This document shows positions 9,144 to 17,871 of a stretch of 34,652 nt of DNA, in pieces. Source of the DNA: an uncultured Gallionellaceae bacterium (GTDB taxonomy: Bacteria > Pseudomonadota > Gammaproteobacteria > Burkholderiales > Gallionellaceae); contig CAIRAO010000314.1 in NCBI GenBank assembly GCA_903876625.1, positions 1 through 34,652 on the forward strand, given 5' to 3'. A program made the translations under genes and the position numbers. Positions within the stretch are counted from its first letter, which is position 1. The number at the start of each line of letters is the position of its first letter. The notes under the pieces are model-generated. The model saw nothing but the letters and a program-made list of their open reading frames with translations. It was not told the origin of the DNA and made no database searches.

Positions 9144-9599
9144 CTAGGACGCTTCAAATTGATTTTTGGGAACAGACCCACGATGATTATGATAATAGTC
9201 TGCGTACTTCATGTCCTCTTTCAGGATGTGGTCTATTAATATTTTTTTAATCTGTACTCCGGCGTCTACCCATCCGGAATCATGACCGTAAGGTATAAAT
9301 TTTTTCTTCATGATTTGGAGGCTGGACAATATATTTGAATGGATAAGTGCATGCCCTGAAACGTCAGGATATTGCCATTCAAAAAATAATTTTTCTTCCT
9401 GGTCAAAATGACGAGCCGCGTCATCAATAATGATCTCCAGCCTTTTTACTATTTCATCAGGAGTCATCCGGTCAGAAATAGAACGATTAAGGTCATTTAT
9501 CAAAGCAATAAATTTTTGATGATCCTCGTCAATCTCAGGGATTCCGACACTCATCGTCTCGCTCCATGTGATCAGTAAAGTTGGACTTCTCATCCTCAT
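9144..9599 (-). CDS. bacteriohemerythrin
   Basis: This is a single-domain oxygen-binding di-iron protein of about 151 residues. All seven expected metal ligands are visible: H27 (DEDHQKF), H64 and E68 (HFDQEE), H83 and H87 (HALIH), and H124 and D129 (DHILKED). The N-terminal WSxxMSVGIPEIDxDHQ signature is also clear. Such proteins bind O2 to deliver, store or sense it in microaerophiles. In a diazotroph it could also protect oxygen-sensitive enzymes, which is inference. The start is uncertain among 9611 (GTG), 9599 and 9593, none with a strong ribosome binding site. It lies downstream of the PilZ-like gene on the same strand, 41 bases away. Confidence 0.93.
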   Translation of the reverse strand: MRMRSPTLLITWSETMSVGIPEIDEDHQKFIALINDLNRSISDRMTPDEIVKRLEIIIDDAARHFDQEEKLFFEWQYPDVSGHALIHSNILSSLQIMKKKFIPYGHDSGWVDAGVQIKKILIDHILKEDMKYADYYHNHRGSVPKNQFEAS

Positions 9600-9640
9600 G
9601 ATGATTCTCACTTGTTATTATCGAAATATTCTACCGTTTT

Positions 9641-10132
9641 CTATTGTTCTGAAATTCTTGATAGCAAATATGCCCGATCGGACTCTAAAGTAAATTCAAG
9701 AAAATTTATACCGGATCGAAACGAATCTTCGACACTGTCATAAACAGTAGAGGTAATTTTCCCAGTCACTTCCAAAATGTGAATCGGTGCAGTCACAACA
9801 AGTGGCGGTATATGAATCTGCAACTTTACCAATTTTGAATTTTGTAAATTGTGATCAGGGAAAAAATTAACCCCTCTCATGGAAATATCCTTAACAATCC
9901 CTTTACACACTTCATGACCATCGACAAGTGCTTCTGCGTGCCATCTGAAGTGGGGATGAGGAACGTCATGTACGCTTTCATATTTATGCTTGTTGTTTGT
10001 TGCTAATGTCGCTTTTTCCGAAACAGCATTTTCCTGACCAACCACTTTAGTTGCATCTGCAGAATCCGGTTTTACATTATCTATAGCGATTGCCGTATTG
10101 CCCTTTGGATTATTTGTATTTTCGTCTGCCAT
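9641..10132 (-). CDS. PilZ-domain-like protein
   Basis: The 163-residue product has a polar, low-complexity N-terminal region (about 1-55) and a beta-rich C-terminal domain resembling PilZ, the c-di-GMP binding fold. The second PilZ motif DxSxxG is present as DISMRGVNF (D82, S84, G87). The first motif RxxxR is not intact, because the matching position reads FRWHAEALV, with one Arg only. Binding of c-di-GMP is therefore uncertain, and it may be a degenerate or protein-binding PilZ. It is followed by the bacteriohemerythrin gene, and an FNR-like site lies 113 bases upstream of its start. A link between oxygen status and c-di-GMP output is inferred. Confidence 0.75.
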   Translation of the reverse strand: MADENTNNPKGNTAIAIDNVKPDSADATKVVGQENAVSEKATLATNNKHKYESVHDVPHPHFRWHAEALVDGHEVCKGIVKDISMRGVNFFPDHNLQNSKLVKLQIHIPPLVVTAPIHILEVTGKITSTVYDSVEDSFRSGINFLEFTLESDRAYLLSRISEQ

Positions 10133-10244
10133 GTTGCCTCATCTACATTTTCATCCATTCACAAACCGCAAAATTGCGGTCAGGAAATTTGACCTTGCCA
10201 ACCATAATGGCAAATCATACGCCCTTTATGTTAAATGGTTATCA

Positions 10245-10258
10245 TTGAAAGCAATCAA
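10245..10258. promoter_or_regulatory. FNR/Anr-like binding site
   Basis: The 14-base sequence TTGAAAGCAATCAA matches the FNR consensus TTGAT-N4-ATCAA at nine of ten defined positions. It lies between the divergent PilZ/hemerythrin genes and rnfA, so it could act on either side. It is about 113 bases from the PilZ start and 213 from rnfA. Oxygen-responsive control would fit both neighbours. A single short match can arise by chance. Confidence 0.4.
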
Positions 10259-10352
10259 ACAAACAGTCTATTATCTACTGAACTGCTGAACCTAAAGGAC
10301 AAGCAACAGTCAAATCTAGGATTCATATTTTCCCCGATGTTCGCAGGGTATT

Positions 10353-10448
10353 CAGTCGAAATTGACTGCCCGGTTTAACTTTACGGAATAAACATATTCC
10401 CCAAACGTGGTTGAGCCACATACGGAATCAGCGGATAATTGCTGACTC
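10353..10448 (+). promoter_or_regulatory. structured rnfA leader with four small hairpins
   Basis: Within the 338-base gene-free stretch before rnfA, four short inverted repeats follow one another. They are CAGTC/GACTG (10353-10368), GGAATA/TATTCC (10385-10400), GTGG/CCAC (10407-10419) and GAATCAGC/GCTGACTC (10425-10448, seven of eight pairs). The last ends 22 bases before the ATG. They may be RNA hairpins in a leader or protein-binding sites. I see no sigma54 motif, no clear -10/-35 pair and no known riboswitch. Confidence 0.35.
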
Positions 10449-10470
10449 AATAAAATACAGAGTCAAATCC

Positions 10471-11046
10471 ATGACTGAATATTTACTTATTATCGTCAGC
10501 ACGGTTTTCGTCAACAACATCGTGATGGTGAAGATTCTCGGACTCTGTCCGTTCATGGGGGTTTCCAAAAAACTGGAAGCCGCCGTAGGCATGGGCGCTG
10601 CAACCACGTTCGTATTAACACTTGGCTCCGGCGCAAGTTACCTTATCCAGCATTATTTGCTTGGCCCTGATCTGGCTTATCTTACTACTTTGTCTTTTAT
10701 TGTGGTTATTGCCGGAATCGTGCAGTTCACCGAAATGGCTGTGCAAAAAACCAGCCCCGCTTTGTACCAGATTCTGGGAATTTATCTGCCGCTGATTACG
10801 ACCAATTGCGCAGTCCTTGGCATTCCGTTGCTTAACGTACAAGCCAAGCATGATTTCGTTGAGTCACTTCTGTTTGGTTTCGGCGGTGCTATCGGCTTTA
10901 CCATGGTGATGGTCATGTTTGCCGGCATCCGCGAACGACTTGAAGGCGCGGACGTCCCTGGCATATTCAAAGGGTCGGCCATCGCGATGGTAACCGCCGG
11001 ACTGATGAGTCTTTCATTCATGGGATTCTCGGGCTTGGTTAAATGA
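10471..11046 (+). CDS. rnfA: Rnf electron transport complex subunit RnfA
   Basis: RnfA is an integral membrane subunit of the Rnf (Rsx) complex, which couples ion movement to electron transfer between NADH and ferredoxin. The ATG at 10471 gives 191 residues with about six helices, the normal size. The conserved [23 protein letters not shown] and [13 protein letters not shown] segments are present. The two TNC/LGLCP Cys residues face each other in the fold and hold a membrane Fe-S cluster in known Rnf/Nqr structures. The open frame extends 60 bases upstream, but that part overlaps the leader hairpins and has no family counterpart. It overlaps rnfB by 4 bases (ATGA). Confidence 0.96.
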   Translation: MTEYLLIIVSTVFVNNIVMVKILGLCPFMGVSKKLEAAVGMGAATTFVLTLGSGASYLIQHYLLGPDLAYLTTLSFIVVIAGIVQFTEMAVQKTSPALYQILGIYLPLITTNCAVLGIPLLNVQAKHDFVESLLFGFGGAIGFTMVMVMFAGIRERLEGADVPGIFKGSAIAMVTAGLMSLSFMGFSGLVK

Positions 11047-11591
11047 TCACTGCATTATTTGTAATGATCGGCATTGCGCTATTTTTGGGCGCGGTATTGG
11101 GATACTCCGCCATCAAATTCAAAGTGCAAGGTAATCCGCTGATTGACAAGATTGATGCTGTGCTGCCTCAAACTCAGTGCGGACAATGCGGCTATCCCGG
11201 TTGCAAGCCTTATGCCACAGCGATTGCGGAGGGTGGCGCAGAGATCAACAAATGTCCACCCGGCGGCGAAGAAGGCATACACAAACTTGCTGATCTGCTT
11301 GGCAGAGAATTCATTCCGTTTGGCGAAGGTGCAGCCCCCAAGGCGAAATCCGTTGCTTTCATTGATGAAAATACCTGCATCGGCTGTACTTTGTGTATTC
11401 AAGCTTGCCCGGTCGATGCGATAGTAGGAGCGGCAAAACAGATGCATACAATCATCAAACAAGAGTGCACCGGCTGTGAATTATGCATTGCACCCTGTCC
11501 GGTTGATTGCATCATCATGCTGCCCATTCAGGAAGACATTACCAACTGGAAGTGGCGCTATCCGGTGTTTCCTATTCAGGCCGCCGCATGA
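11043..11591 (+). CDS. rnfB: Rnf complex Fe-S subunit RnfB
   Basis: RnfB carries electrons between ferredoxin and the membrane part of Rnf. The 182-residue protein has an N-terminal membrane anchor (residues 1-22). It is followed by a [4Fe-4S] domain with C46, C49, C54 and C71 (CGQCGYPGC...C). Two ferredoxin-type clusters come next, with C112/115/118/122 ([12 protein letters not shown]) and C142/145/148/152 ([12 protein letters not shown]). All cluster ligands are intact. The stop overlaps the rnfC start as ATGA, so translation is coupled. Confidence 0.96.
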   Translation: MITALFVMIGIALFLGAVLGYSAIKFKVQGNPLIDKIDAVLPQTQCGQCGYPGCKPYATAIAEGGAEINKCPPGGEEGIHKLADLLGREFIPFGEGAAPKAKSVAFIDENTCIGCTLCIQACPVDAIVGAAKQMHTIIKQECTGCELCIAPCPVDCIIMLPIQEDITNWKWRYPVFPIQAAA

Positions 11592-13264
11592 GGAAAATTT
11601 TCAAATTTCACGGTGGTGTGCATCCACCCACGCACAAGGCCGAGTCGACACGCTTACCTATTGCGCAGTCGGTACTGCCTACCAAACTCGTCATTCCGTT
11701 TCACCAGCATGTCGGAATTCGGGCCAAGCCGATCGTGCAAGTCGGCGAACGCGTGCTCAAAGGACAAGTCATCGGAACCCCTGAAGGTCGCCTTTCAGCC
11801 GCAGTACATGCTACCACTTCCGGGACAGTGAGTGCGATCGACGGACAACTTGTCGCACATCATTCCGGACTGCCGGACCTTTGTATCACTATTATTCCGG
11901 ACGGCAAGGATGAATGGATAGCACACAGCGGTGTCGACTACAAACAAACGACGCACACAGAGCTACGGCATACATTAAGGAAAGCTGGAGTAGTCGGACT
12001 TGGAGGTGCAGTATTTCCCACCGACGTCAAAGCTTATTCCAACAAACACAAAATCAAAACACTGGTTCTCAATGGTGCGGAGTGCGAGCCTTATATCACC
12101 TGTGACGACATGCTAATGCGCGAACGCGCCGGTGACATATTACGCGGAGCTGAATTGTTGCGAGAGCTACTTTATGCGGATGAGATTCTAATCGGCATCG
12201 AAGACAATAAACCTGAAGCAATAGCCGCAATGCAACAGGTAATACATGATGACAAGCTTGAACACATGGAAGTAGTCACAGTGCCAACAGTGTATCCCAG
12301 TGGCGGCGCGAAACAATTGATTCGCCTCCTCACCGGTATCGAAGTTGCAGCAGGAGTGCGTTCGACCGAGAAAAATGTGCAATGTTTCAACGTTGCCACT
12401 GCCTATAGCGCTTGGCGTGCCATTGCTCATGGTGAGCCTTTATTATCTCGTATTGTGACCGTCACCGGCAATGTCGATCATGCGCAAAATTTTGATGCGC
12501 TGCTTGGCACACCTGTTGCTGAATTAATCGCGCAAGCGGGAAACAAACCGAATACCGAGCGCTACATTATGGGCGGCCCAATGATGGGCGTTGACCTACC
12601 TTCTGCTGCCGTGGGCGTAACTAAAGCCACCAATTGCATCATTGCGGCTTCCCCCGCACTGTTCCCTCCCCCGTTACCCGAGCTTCCTTGTATTCGGTGT
12701 ACGCGTTGTGCCGATGTGTGCCCTGCAGAGCTTCAACCGCAAGACTTGTTCTGGTTTGCCAAGTCAAACAATTTTAGTAAAGCACACGACTTTCATTTAT
12801 TCGACTGTATCGAGTGCGGAGCATGCGCTTACGTCTGTCCCAGCCACATACCTTTGGTGCAGTACTATCGCTATGCCAAGAGCGAAATTACAGAACGTGA
12901 GCAGGAAAGCAAGGCGGCAGAAATAGCGCGCAAACGACACGAATTTCGCCAACTCCGAATTGAACGCGAAAAGCAGGAAAAAGCCGAGAAGCTAGCGCAA
13001 AAAGAGAAAGCTGCACTGGTTGCCAAAGCCGCAGCTCCTATTGCACCAGTCAATCCAGATGATGAAGATGCCAGCATCCAGTTGCGCATTGAAGCGGCCC
13101 TGGCTCGCGCAAAAGAACAAGCTGCCGCGAACAAGCCTAAAAACATTGACACTTTGACGGCGCAGCAACAAGCTGAAATCGCTGAAATTGATGCGCGCCG
13201 TGCCAAGGCTCACGAAATGGCTACTTCTGCTATCACGGCTAATGAACCACCGCAACAAAACTAG
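11588..13264 (+). CDS. rnfC: Rnf complex NADH-binding subunit RnfC
   Basis: RnfC is the peripheral subunit that binds NADH and FMN and passes electrons through Fe-S clusters. The ATG at 11588 gives 558 residues. The N-terminal FHGGVHPP motif is typical, and [13 protein letters not shown] near residue 136 is the Rossmann-like NADH/FMN site. Two [4Fe-4S] motifs are seen, [12 protein letters not shown] from about residue 368 and [12 protein letters not shown] from about 407. The last 130 residues are a Lys/Ala/Glu-rich coiled-coil tail, common in proteobacterial RnfC and variable in length. An in-frame extension to 11507 exists but lies wholly inside rnfB and is not supported. Confidence 0.96.
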   Translation: MRKIFKFHGGVHPPTHKAESTRLPIAQSVLPTKLVIPFHQHVGIRAKPIVQVGERVLKGQVIGTPEGRLSAAVHATTSGTVSAIDGQLVAHHSGLPDLCITIIPDGKDEWIAHSGVDYKQTTHTELRHTLRKAGVVGLGGAVFPTDVKAYSNKHKIKTLVLNGAECEPYITCDDMLMRERAGDILRGAELLRELLYADEILIGIEDNKPEAIAAMQQVIHDDKLEHMEVVTVPTVYPSGGAKQLIRLLTGIEVAAGVRSTEKNVQCFNVATAYSAWRAIAHGEPLLSRIVTVTGNVDHAQNFDALLGTPVAELIAQAGNKPNTERYIMGGPMMGVDLPSAAVGVTKATNCIIAASPALFPPPLPELPCIRCTRCADVCPAELQPQDLFWFAKSNNFSKAHDFHLFDCIECGACAYVCPSHIPLVQYYRYAKSEITEREQESKAAEIARKRHEFRQLRIEREKQEKAEKLAQKEKAALVAKAAAPIAPVNPDDEDASIQLRIEAALARAKEQAAANKPKNIDTLTAQQQAEIAEIDARRAKAHEMATSAITANEPPQQN

Positions 13265-13278
13265 GGTACAGTAAAATT

Positions 13279-14307
13279 ATGTGGTCATCTCCCTTCATCA
13301 CAAAACCTTCAAGCGTCAGCCAGATCATGCTGCGAGTATTGCTGGCGCTCCTGCCTGGTATTGCACTGTATGTTTGGTATTTTGGCCCGGCGATTCTGTT
13401 ATCCATCACACTGGCCTCGATCACCGCACTGGCAACCGAAGCAGCGATGCTCAAGTTGCGCAATCGTCCCATCAAGCCATTCCTCTCGGACAACAGTGCG
13501 TTGCTTACGGCATGGTTATTGGCCTTATCCATTCCACCGCTGGCACCATGGTGGTTGATCGTGGTCGGCACTGCATTTGCTATTAGCATTTCCAAACATT
13601 TATATGGTGGTTTGGGAAACAACCCGTTCAATCCTGCAATGATCGGTTACGCCGTACTCATCATTTCATTCCCTGTGCATATGACCCACTGGCTTGGCCC
13701 CAATCCTCTCGGTCATACGGATTTTTCATTTGCCGAACAACTAAGCTATATCTTCAAAGGTTTACTGCCTGCCGGCTCCACGCTGGATGCGGTAACAATG
13801 GCAACGCCTCTGGATACACTCAAAACGCAATTGCATCTTAGCCTTCCGGTACAAGAGATTCGCAATATGCCGATTTTTGGATATCTCGGCGGCAAAGGCA
13901 GCGAGACGGTTGCTATCGGCTTTGCTATCGGCGGCGCGTACCTGTTATTCGCCCGCATCATTTCATGGCATTTACCGGTCGCATTTCTGGCTTCATTATT
14001 TGCGACTGCCGGTATTTTTAATCTGACTGACCCGACACATTACATCGCTCCGTTGTTCCACTGGTTCTCCGGGGCATCGATGCTTGCTGCGTTTTTTATT
14101 ATCACCGACCCGGTGACTTCACCGACCACCGCCAAAGGAAAATTGATATTCGGGGCAGGAATAGGCGTGCTCACTTATTTGATTCGTGTCTTCGGTGGTT
14201 TTCCGGATGGTGTCGCTTTCGCAACGCTCCTGTTTAATATCTGCGTGCCGCTGATCGATGCCTGGACACAGCCTAAAGTTTTCGGCAAAAAGGAGAGTGG
14301 CAAATGA
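13279..14307 (+). CDS. rnfD: Rnf complex membrane subunit RnfD
   Basis: RnfD is an integral membrane flavoprotein of the Rnf complex. The 342-residue product has about nine to ten helices. The motif DAVTMATPL (D170 to T176) fits the flavin-transferase recognition pattern D-x-x-s/t-x-A-T, so T176 should carry covalent FMN through a phosphodiester bond. The conserved GGLGNNPFNPAMIGYA loop is also present. The start is 14 bases after rnfC and the end overlaps rnfG by 4 bases (ATGA). ApbE, needed to attach FMN, is not in this window. Confidence 0.96.
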   Translation: MWSSPFITKPSSVSQIMLRVLLALLPGIALYVWYFGPAILLSITLASITALATEAAMLKLRNRPIKPFLSDNSALLTAWLLALSIPPLAPWWLIVVGTAFAISISKHLYGGLGNNPFNPAMIGYAVLIISFPVHMTHWLGPNPLGHTDFSFAEQLSYIFKGLLPAGSTLDAVTMATPLDTLKTQLHLSLPVQEIRNMPIFGYLGGKGSETVAIGFAIGGAYLLFARIISWHLPVAFLASLFATAGIFNLTDPTHYIAPLFHWFSGASMLAAFFIITDPVTSPTTAKGKLIFGAGIGVLTYLIRVFGGFPDGVAFATLLFNICVPLIDAWTQPKVFGKKESGK

Positions 14308-14945
14308 AACGCCTTGCGCGCTCCACCTTGCAAACAGCCGTCAATTTGGTTTTTTTTGCCGCTATCGGCACTGCGATATTGTCCTCCACTTTTTTCCTGA
14401 CGCATGACAAGATCGTGAAAAGCGAAGAAGCGGAAAAACTCAAGCTCATCACCCAGATCGTGCCTCCTGAACTATTCGATAACAACATCATTCAGGACAC
14501 AGTGACAATCGAGGACGATCCTCTGCTGGGAAATAACAGCAAAACGCTCGCCTATCGCGCCCGTCTGCAAGGGAATGCTGCTGCCGTCGTATTAGAAGCC
14601 ATTGCCCCGGATGGTTATAGCGGCAAGATCAGTCTTATTCTCGCCGTGCGAGCTAATGGCGAATTGGCCGGCGTGCGTGTTGTATCCCATAAGGAAACTC
14701 CCGGACTAGGGGATTACATTGAACTTCCCAAGAGTCCGTGGATCAAAGTTTTCGACGGTAAATCACGCGAGGTGTATAAAGATACCGACTGGAAAGTTAA
14801 AAAAGATGGCGGGCAGTTTGACTACGTAGCGGGTGCGACCATCACACCGCGTGCTGTAGTCAAAGCAGTGAACAAGGCTTTGCAGTATTTTGCCGCCAAT
14901 CGCGACAAGCTATTCGCTTTGAATGAGTTAAAGAAACCAATGTAA
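14304..14945 (+). CDS. rnfG: Rnf complex flavoprotein subunit RnfG
   Basis: RnfG has one N-terminal membrane helix (about residues 11-33) and a periplasmic FMN-binding domain. The 213-residue product contains the covalent-flavin motif DYVAGATIT, where T179 is the expected attachment residue. The GYSGKISLILAV and SHKETPGLGDYIE segments are typical of the FMN_bind domain. Its start overlaps rnfD by 4 bases. The rnfE gene follows after a 116-base gap that is largely filled by a palindromic repeat, which breaks the otherwise coupled layout of the operon. Confidence 0.95.
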   Translation: MKRLARSTLQTAVNLVFFAAIGTAILSSTFFLTHDKIVKSEEAEKLKLITQIVPPELFDNNIIQDTVTIEDDPLLGNNSKTLAYRARLQGNAAAVVLEAIAPDGYSGKISLILAVRANGELAGVRVVSHKETPGLGDYIELPKSPWIKVFDGKSREVYKDTDWKVKKDGGQFDYVAGATITPRAVVKAVNKALQYFAANRDKLFALNELKKPM

Positions 14946-15022
14946 GGTGCAATAACCAACAGTCATTGCACCATCTGACGTGTTGCTGCACATGAGGTGC
15001 AATGCCCGTTGGTTATTGCACC
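14946..15022. repeat. nested palindromic repeat between rnfG and rnfE
   Basis: Two 27-base arms at 14946-14972 and 14996-15022 are inverted copies of each other, with 25 of 27 positions pairing. A 23-base spacer separates them. The outer 15 bases (GGTGCAATAACCAAC and its complement) match perfectly. Each arm is also itself palindromic, beginning GGTGCAAT and ending ATTGCACC. This doublet layout resembles REP/REPIN-type elements. In RNA it could form one long hairpin or two small ones, and so modulate rnfE expression. Family membership is untested. Confidence 0.75.
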
Positions 15023-15061
15023 CTACGAAATCTATATTGTTTGCGTAAGCAAGGAGTCAAA

Positions 15062-15760
15062 ATGAACCTGAAAGAATACAAGGATATATTTCATAACGGA
15101 GTCTGGAAACAAAACACCGGAGTCGTGCAACTTCTCGGCATGTGCCCCATTCTGGCCGTGAGCAGCTCGGTGGTGAATGGCGTCAGTCTCGGCTTGGCGA
15201 CAGCCGTAGTGATGGCATTGAGTGGAGCCGCCGTTGCGCCGATCCGAACTTTTGTACCAAACGAAATCCGTATTCCGGTATTCATTCTCATCATCGCGGT
15301 GCTGGTCACCATGGTGCAATATCTGATGAATGCCTATATGTACGGCCTATATGTAGTGCTTGGCATTTTCATCCCGCTCATCGTCACCAACTGCATCGTG
15401 TTAGCCCGGATCGAGGCATTTGCTTCCAAAAATCCTGCTGCGCAATCGGCGTGGGATGGCTTTTCCATGGGACTCGGCTTGACTGCCGTTCTTGCAGTGT
15501 TGGGAGGTATACGCGAGCTTTTTGGGCACGGCACATTGCTTTCTGGTATCGATCTGGCCTTGGGTGAAGGAGCAAAAAATTGGGTGCTGCATGTCGTCCC
15601 CAATTACAACGGATTTTTGCTCGCCATTCTTCCGCCAGGTGCTTTTATTGGTTTGGGTTTGTTGATCGCGGGTAAAAACTATCTCAATCTTCGCGCAGAG
15701 CTTAAACTCAAGAGCGGCACAAATGTCGCCTCCTTAAAGGCAGTTCCCGCTTCGCATTAA
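15062..15760 (+). CDS. rnfE: Rnf complex membrane subunit RnfE
   Basis: RnfE is the integral membrane partner of RnfA, related to it and to NqrD. The ATG at 15062 gives 232 residues with about six helices and has an AAGGAG motif seven bases upstream. The frame is open back to 15002, but that part overlaps the palindromic repeat. Family segments VVQLLGMCPILAVSSS, FIPLIVTNCIVLARIEAF and GGIRELFGHGTLL are clear, with the Cys residues that share a membrane Fe-S cluster with RnfA. The stop overlaps the nth start (TAATG). Confidence 0.95.
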   Translation: MNLKEYKDIFHNGVWKQNTGVVQLLGMCPILAVSSSVVNGVSLGLATAVVMALSGAAVAPIRTFVPNEIRIPVFILIIAVLVTMVQYLMNAYMYGLYVVLGIFIPLIVTNCIVLARIEAFASKNPAAQSAWDGFSMGLGLTAVLAVLGGIRELFGHGTLLSGIDLALGEGAKNWVLHVVPNYNGFLLAILPPGAFIGLGLLIAGKNYLNLRAELKLKSGTNVASLKAVPASH

Positions 15761-16392
15761 TGAACCCTGCGAAACGCAAAGAGATATTCTTGCGCCTGCA
15801 AGCGGCGAACCCGCACCCCACCACCGAGCTGGAATATTCAACACCGTTTGAATTACTGGTGGCGGTGATGTTGTCGGCACAAGCCACCGATAAAAGCGTC
15901 AACCTTGCCACGCGTGAACTATTTCCGGTTGCCAACACACCACAAAAGTTACTCGATCTCGGCGAAGAAATTCTGCGCGAATACGTGCAACGTATCGGCC
16001 TGTACAAAACGAAAAGCAAACACATCATGCAAACTTGCCGCATCTTGCAAGCCCTACATGAGGGACAAGTGCCCCGCACACGCGAAACACTGGAAGCTCT
16101 GCCCGGAGTGGGACGCAAGACCGCCAACGTCATGTTGAACACCGCCTTCGGCCAGCCTACCATCGCAGTCGATACCCACATCTTTCGCATCAGCAACCGC
16201 ATCGGCCTTGCTCCGGGCAAGACGGTCGAAGAAGTCGAAAAGAAACTACTCAAAGCCGTACCTGATGAATTCAAACTCGATGCACATCACTGGTTGATTC
16301 TGCATGGGCGCTATATCTGTCAGGCGCGCAAACCCCAATGCGGCGAATGTATCATTCAGGATCTGTGTGAGTTTAAGCAGAAGACTTTGTAG
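15760..16392 (+). CDS. nth: endonuclease III
   Basis: Nth is a bifunctional DNA glycosylase/AP lyase that removes oxidised pyrimidines. The 210-residue product is the usual size. The helix-hairpin-helix LPGVGRKTAN carries the catalytic K120, and AVDTHIFR carries the catalytic D138. The C-terminal [4Fe-4S] cluster ligands C187, C194, C197 and C203 keep the exact C-x6-C-x2-C-x5-C spacing. It starts on the last base of the rnfE stop, so it is co-translated with the Rnf operon. This rnf-nth (rsx-nth) linkage is long known in gammaproteobacteria and appears conserved here. Confidence 0.97.
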   Translation: MNPAKRKEIFLRLQAANPHPTTELEYSTPFELLVAVMLSAQATDKSVNLATRELFPVANTPQKLLDLGEEILREYVQRIGLYKTKSKHIMQTCRILQALHEGQVPRTRETLEALPGVGRKTANVMLNTAFGQPTIAVDTHIFRISNRIGLAPGKTVEEVEKKLLKAVPDEFKLDAHHWLILHGRYICQARKPQCGECIIQDLCEFKQKTL

Positions 16393-16410
16393 AAAAGAAA
16401 ATATCATGAA

Positions 16411-16422
16411 GTAACCGGTTAC
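16411..16422. promoter_or_regulatory. perfect 12-base palindrome upstream of the PfpI gene
   Basis: GTAACCGGTTAC is a perfect palindrome in the 105-base gap between nth and the DJ-1/PfpI gene. It is directly followed by a CCACC/GGTGG hairpin (16422-16438). It could be an operator, or part of a weak transcription end for the rnf-nth operon. No U-run follows, so a standard intrinsic terminator is not supported. Confidence 0.3.
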
Positions 16423-16497
16423 CACCATCTGAAGGTGGATTTGTGCAAAATTACCTACGCGCAAAATGGCGTATGACTCACAACCAAGGAGATAGAC

Positions 16498-17079
16498 ATG
16501 GCTGCAAAAAAAATATTAATGCTGGTCGGTGATTACGTGGAAGATTACGAAGTAATGGTTCCATTTCAGGCTTTGTTGGCCGTGGGACACAGCGTTCATG
16601 CTGTTTGTCCGGGGAAAGCCAAAGGCGACAGCGTTGCCACGGCGATTCATGATTTCGAAGGGCAACAAACGTATTCTGAAAAACGAGGACACAACTTTGC
16701 GCTCAATGCCACCTTTTCAGAAATCAAAGCTGAAACTTACGATGCGCTTGTTATTCCAGGTGGCCGTGCCCCTGAGTACCTTCGCTTGAATCCACAGGTA
16801 CTCGATATCGTACTGCACTTCTTCAGTGCCAACAAACCCGTCGCTGCCATATGCCATGGCGCTCAAATTCTGGCGGCGGCGGGTGTTCTCAAAGGTCGGA
16901 GTTGCTCTGCCTATCCGGCTTGCAGTACAGAGGTTATTCTGGCTGAAGGAAAATTTGCCGAGATCGCCATAGACGCTGCTGTTACTGACGGCAATCTGGT
17001 CACCGGGCCCGCGTGGCCGGCGCATCCGGCCTGGATCAGTCAGTTCCTCAAGCTGCTGGGAACCCGCATCGAACTTTGA
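16498..17079 (+). CDS. DJ-1/PfpI family protein
   Basis: The 193-residue product has the flavodoxin-like DJ-1/PfpI fold. The nucleophile elbow [15 protein letters not shown] gives C119 with H120. The conserved Glu that hydrogen-bonds this Cys is E18 in [11 protein letters not shown], and [12 protein letters not shown] forms the oxyanion region. Family members act as glyoxalases/deglycases, chaperones or peptidases, and the sequence does not settle which. It has a clear ribosome binding site (AAGGAG) nine bases before the ATG. It follows nth in the same direction but with its own spacer, so separate expression is likely. Confidence 0.9.
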   Translation: MAAKKILMLVGDYVEDYEVMVPFQALLAVGHSVHAVCPGKAKGDSVATAIHDFEGQQTYSEKRGHNFALNATFSEIKAETYDALVIPGGRAPEYLRLNPQVLDIVLHFFSANKPVAAICHGAQILAAAGVLKGRSCSAYPACSTEVILAEGKFAEIAIDAAVTDGNLVTGPAWPAHPAWISQFLKLLGTRIEL

Positions 17080-17167
17080 TGTAGCAACCTGTTAACAAGA
17101 AATTGTGCTAAATTGATCGACAGTGGTACACCAGCAATCCCGGACGCTCGATAAAGGAGAACAGGCT

Positions 17168-17632
17168 ATGTGTAAGATTTTCATTAGCGCGGATCCGGAT
17201 TTATATCACTGTCGATCAAGATCAATAAGGCTATCAGGATTCAACACCAGTATTCGGCTGGAAAACCAGTTTTGGCGAGTGCTGGAAGAGATCGGCTTGC
17301 GTGATGGACTCAGCGTTGTGCAACTTATTACCCGCCTGTATGACGAACTTTCTGCTGCTGGCGGCGACTGCGCCAACTTCAGTTCCTTCCTGCGCGTAAG
17401 TTGTATGCGATATTTGTCGTTGCAATTGTCCGGCTACATTCCTTCTGATGCCGAAGTTCCAATAAGTTCGCTTGATGCGAACTGGGTGCTTGCCGGAGAG
17501 AATACTTCGATACGCATGGTTGAAAATCCATCAGATCGATCACTCCAAATCGTTCCCAAAATTGGACGCAGGAGTCAGAACCCAAACAGAAAGGATGTGC
17601 GAAGACTAAGTAGCACTGAACCAAACCTTTGA
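17168..17632 (+). CDS. ribbon-helix-helix domain protein
   Basis: The ATG at 17168, preceded by AAGGAGA, gives 154 residues. The segment SRSIRLSGFNTSIRLENQFWRVLEEIGLRDGLSVVQLITRLYDEL (about residues 17-61) is a ribbon-helix-helix domain of the type found in short bacterial proteins with an aryl-sulfotransferase-like label. It has a beta strand with basic and polar residues and two helices. The rest (about 80-154) is polar and basic at the end, without a recognised domain. It may be a DNA-binding regulator, but no operator or target is visible. It sits between the PfpI gene and the decayed signalling gene, and no toxin partner is seen next to it. Confidence 0.75.
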   Translation: MCKIFISADPDLYHCRSRSIRLSGFNTSIRLENQFWRVLEEIGLRDGLSVVQLITRLYDELSAAGGDCANFSSFLRVSCMRYLSLQLSGYIPSDAEVPISSLDANWVLAGENTSIRMVENPSDRSLQIVPKIGRRSQNPNRKDVRRLSSTEPNL

Positions 17633-17871
17633 ATAGGATGGATCTTTATAGTACCTCTTGAAGGCGAACTTTCCTGACCTGCCTGCCAATCGAATTAATT
17701 ATTATCGTGCTAAAAACTATGCTGACATACATTTCAATATTCATGGCAACGCCATGTCCAGTTTAGGTAACATTAAAAAGAGGCAGGACATGAATGGCGT
17801 GAATGGAGCGCCTTATGCGGCGTTCGTTCGGTTACTTTCCCTCCTTTTGCCGAATTACTGGATGCATTACC

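Noticed and set aside
11507-11587. N-terminal extension of RnfC
   Set aside because: The extension lies wholly within rnfB, and the ATG at 11588 gives the normal FHGGVHPP start.
16422-16460. Sigma54-like GG...GC pair upstream of the PfpI gene
   Set aside because: The spacing between GG and GC is nine bases instead of ten, and no NifA-type site is found nearby.
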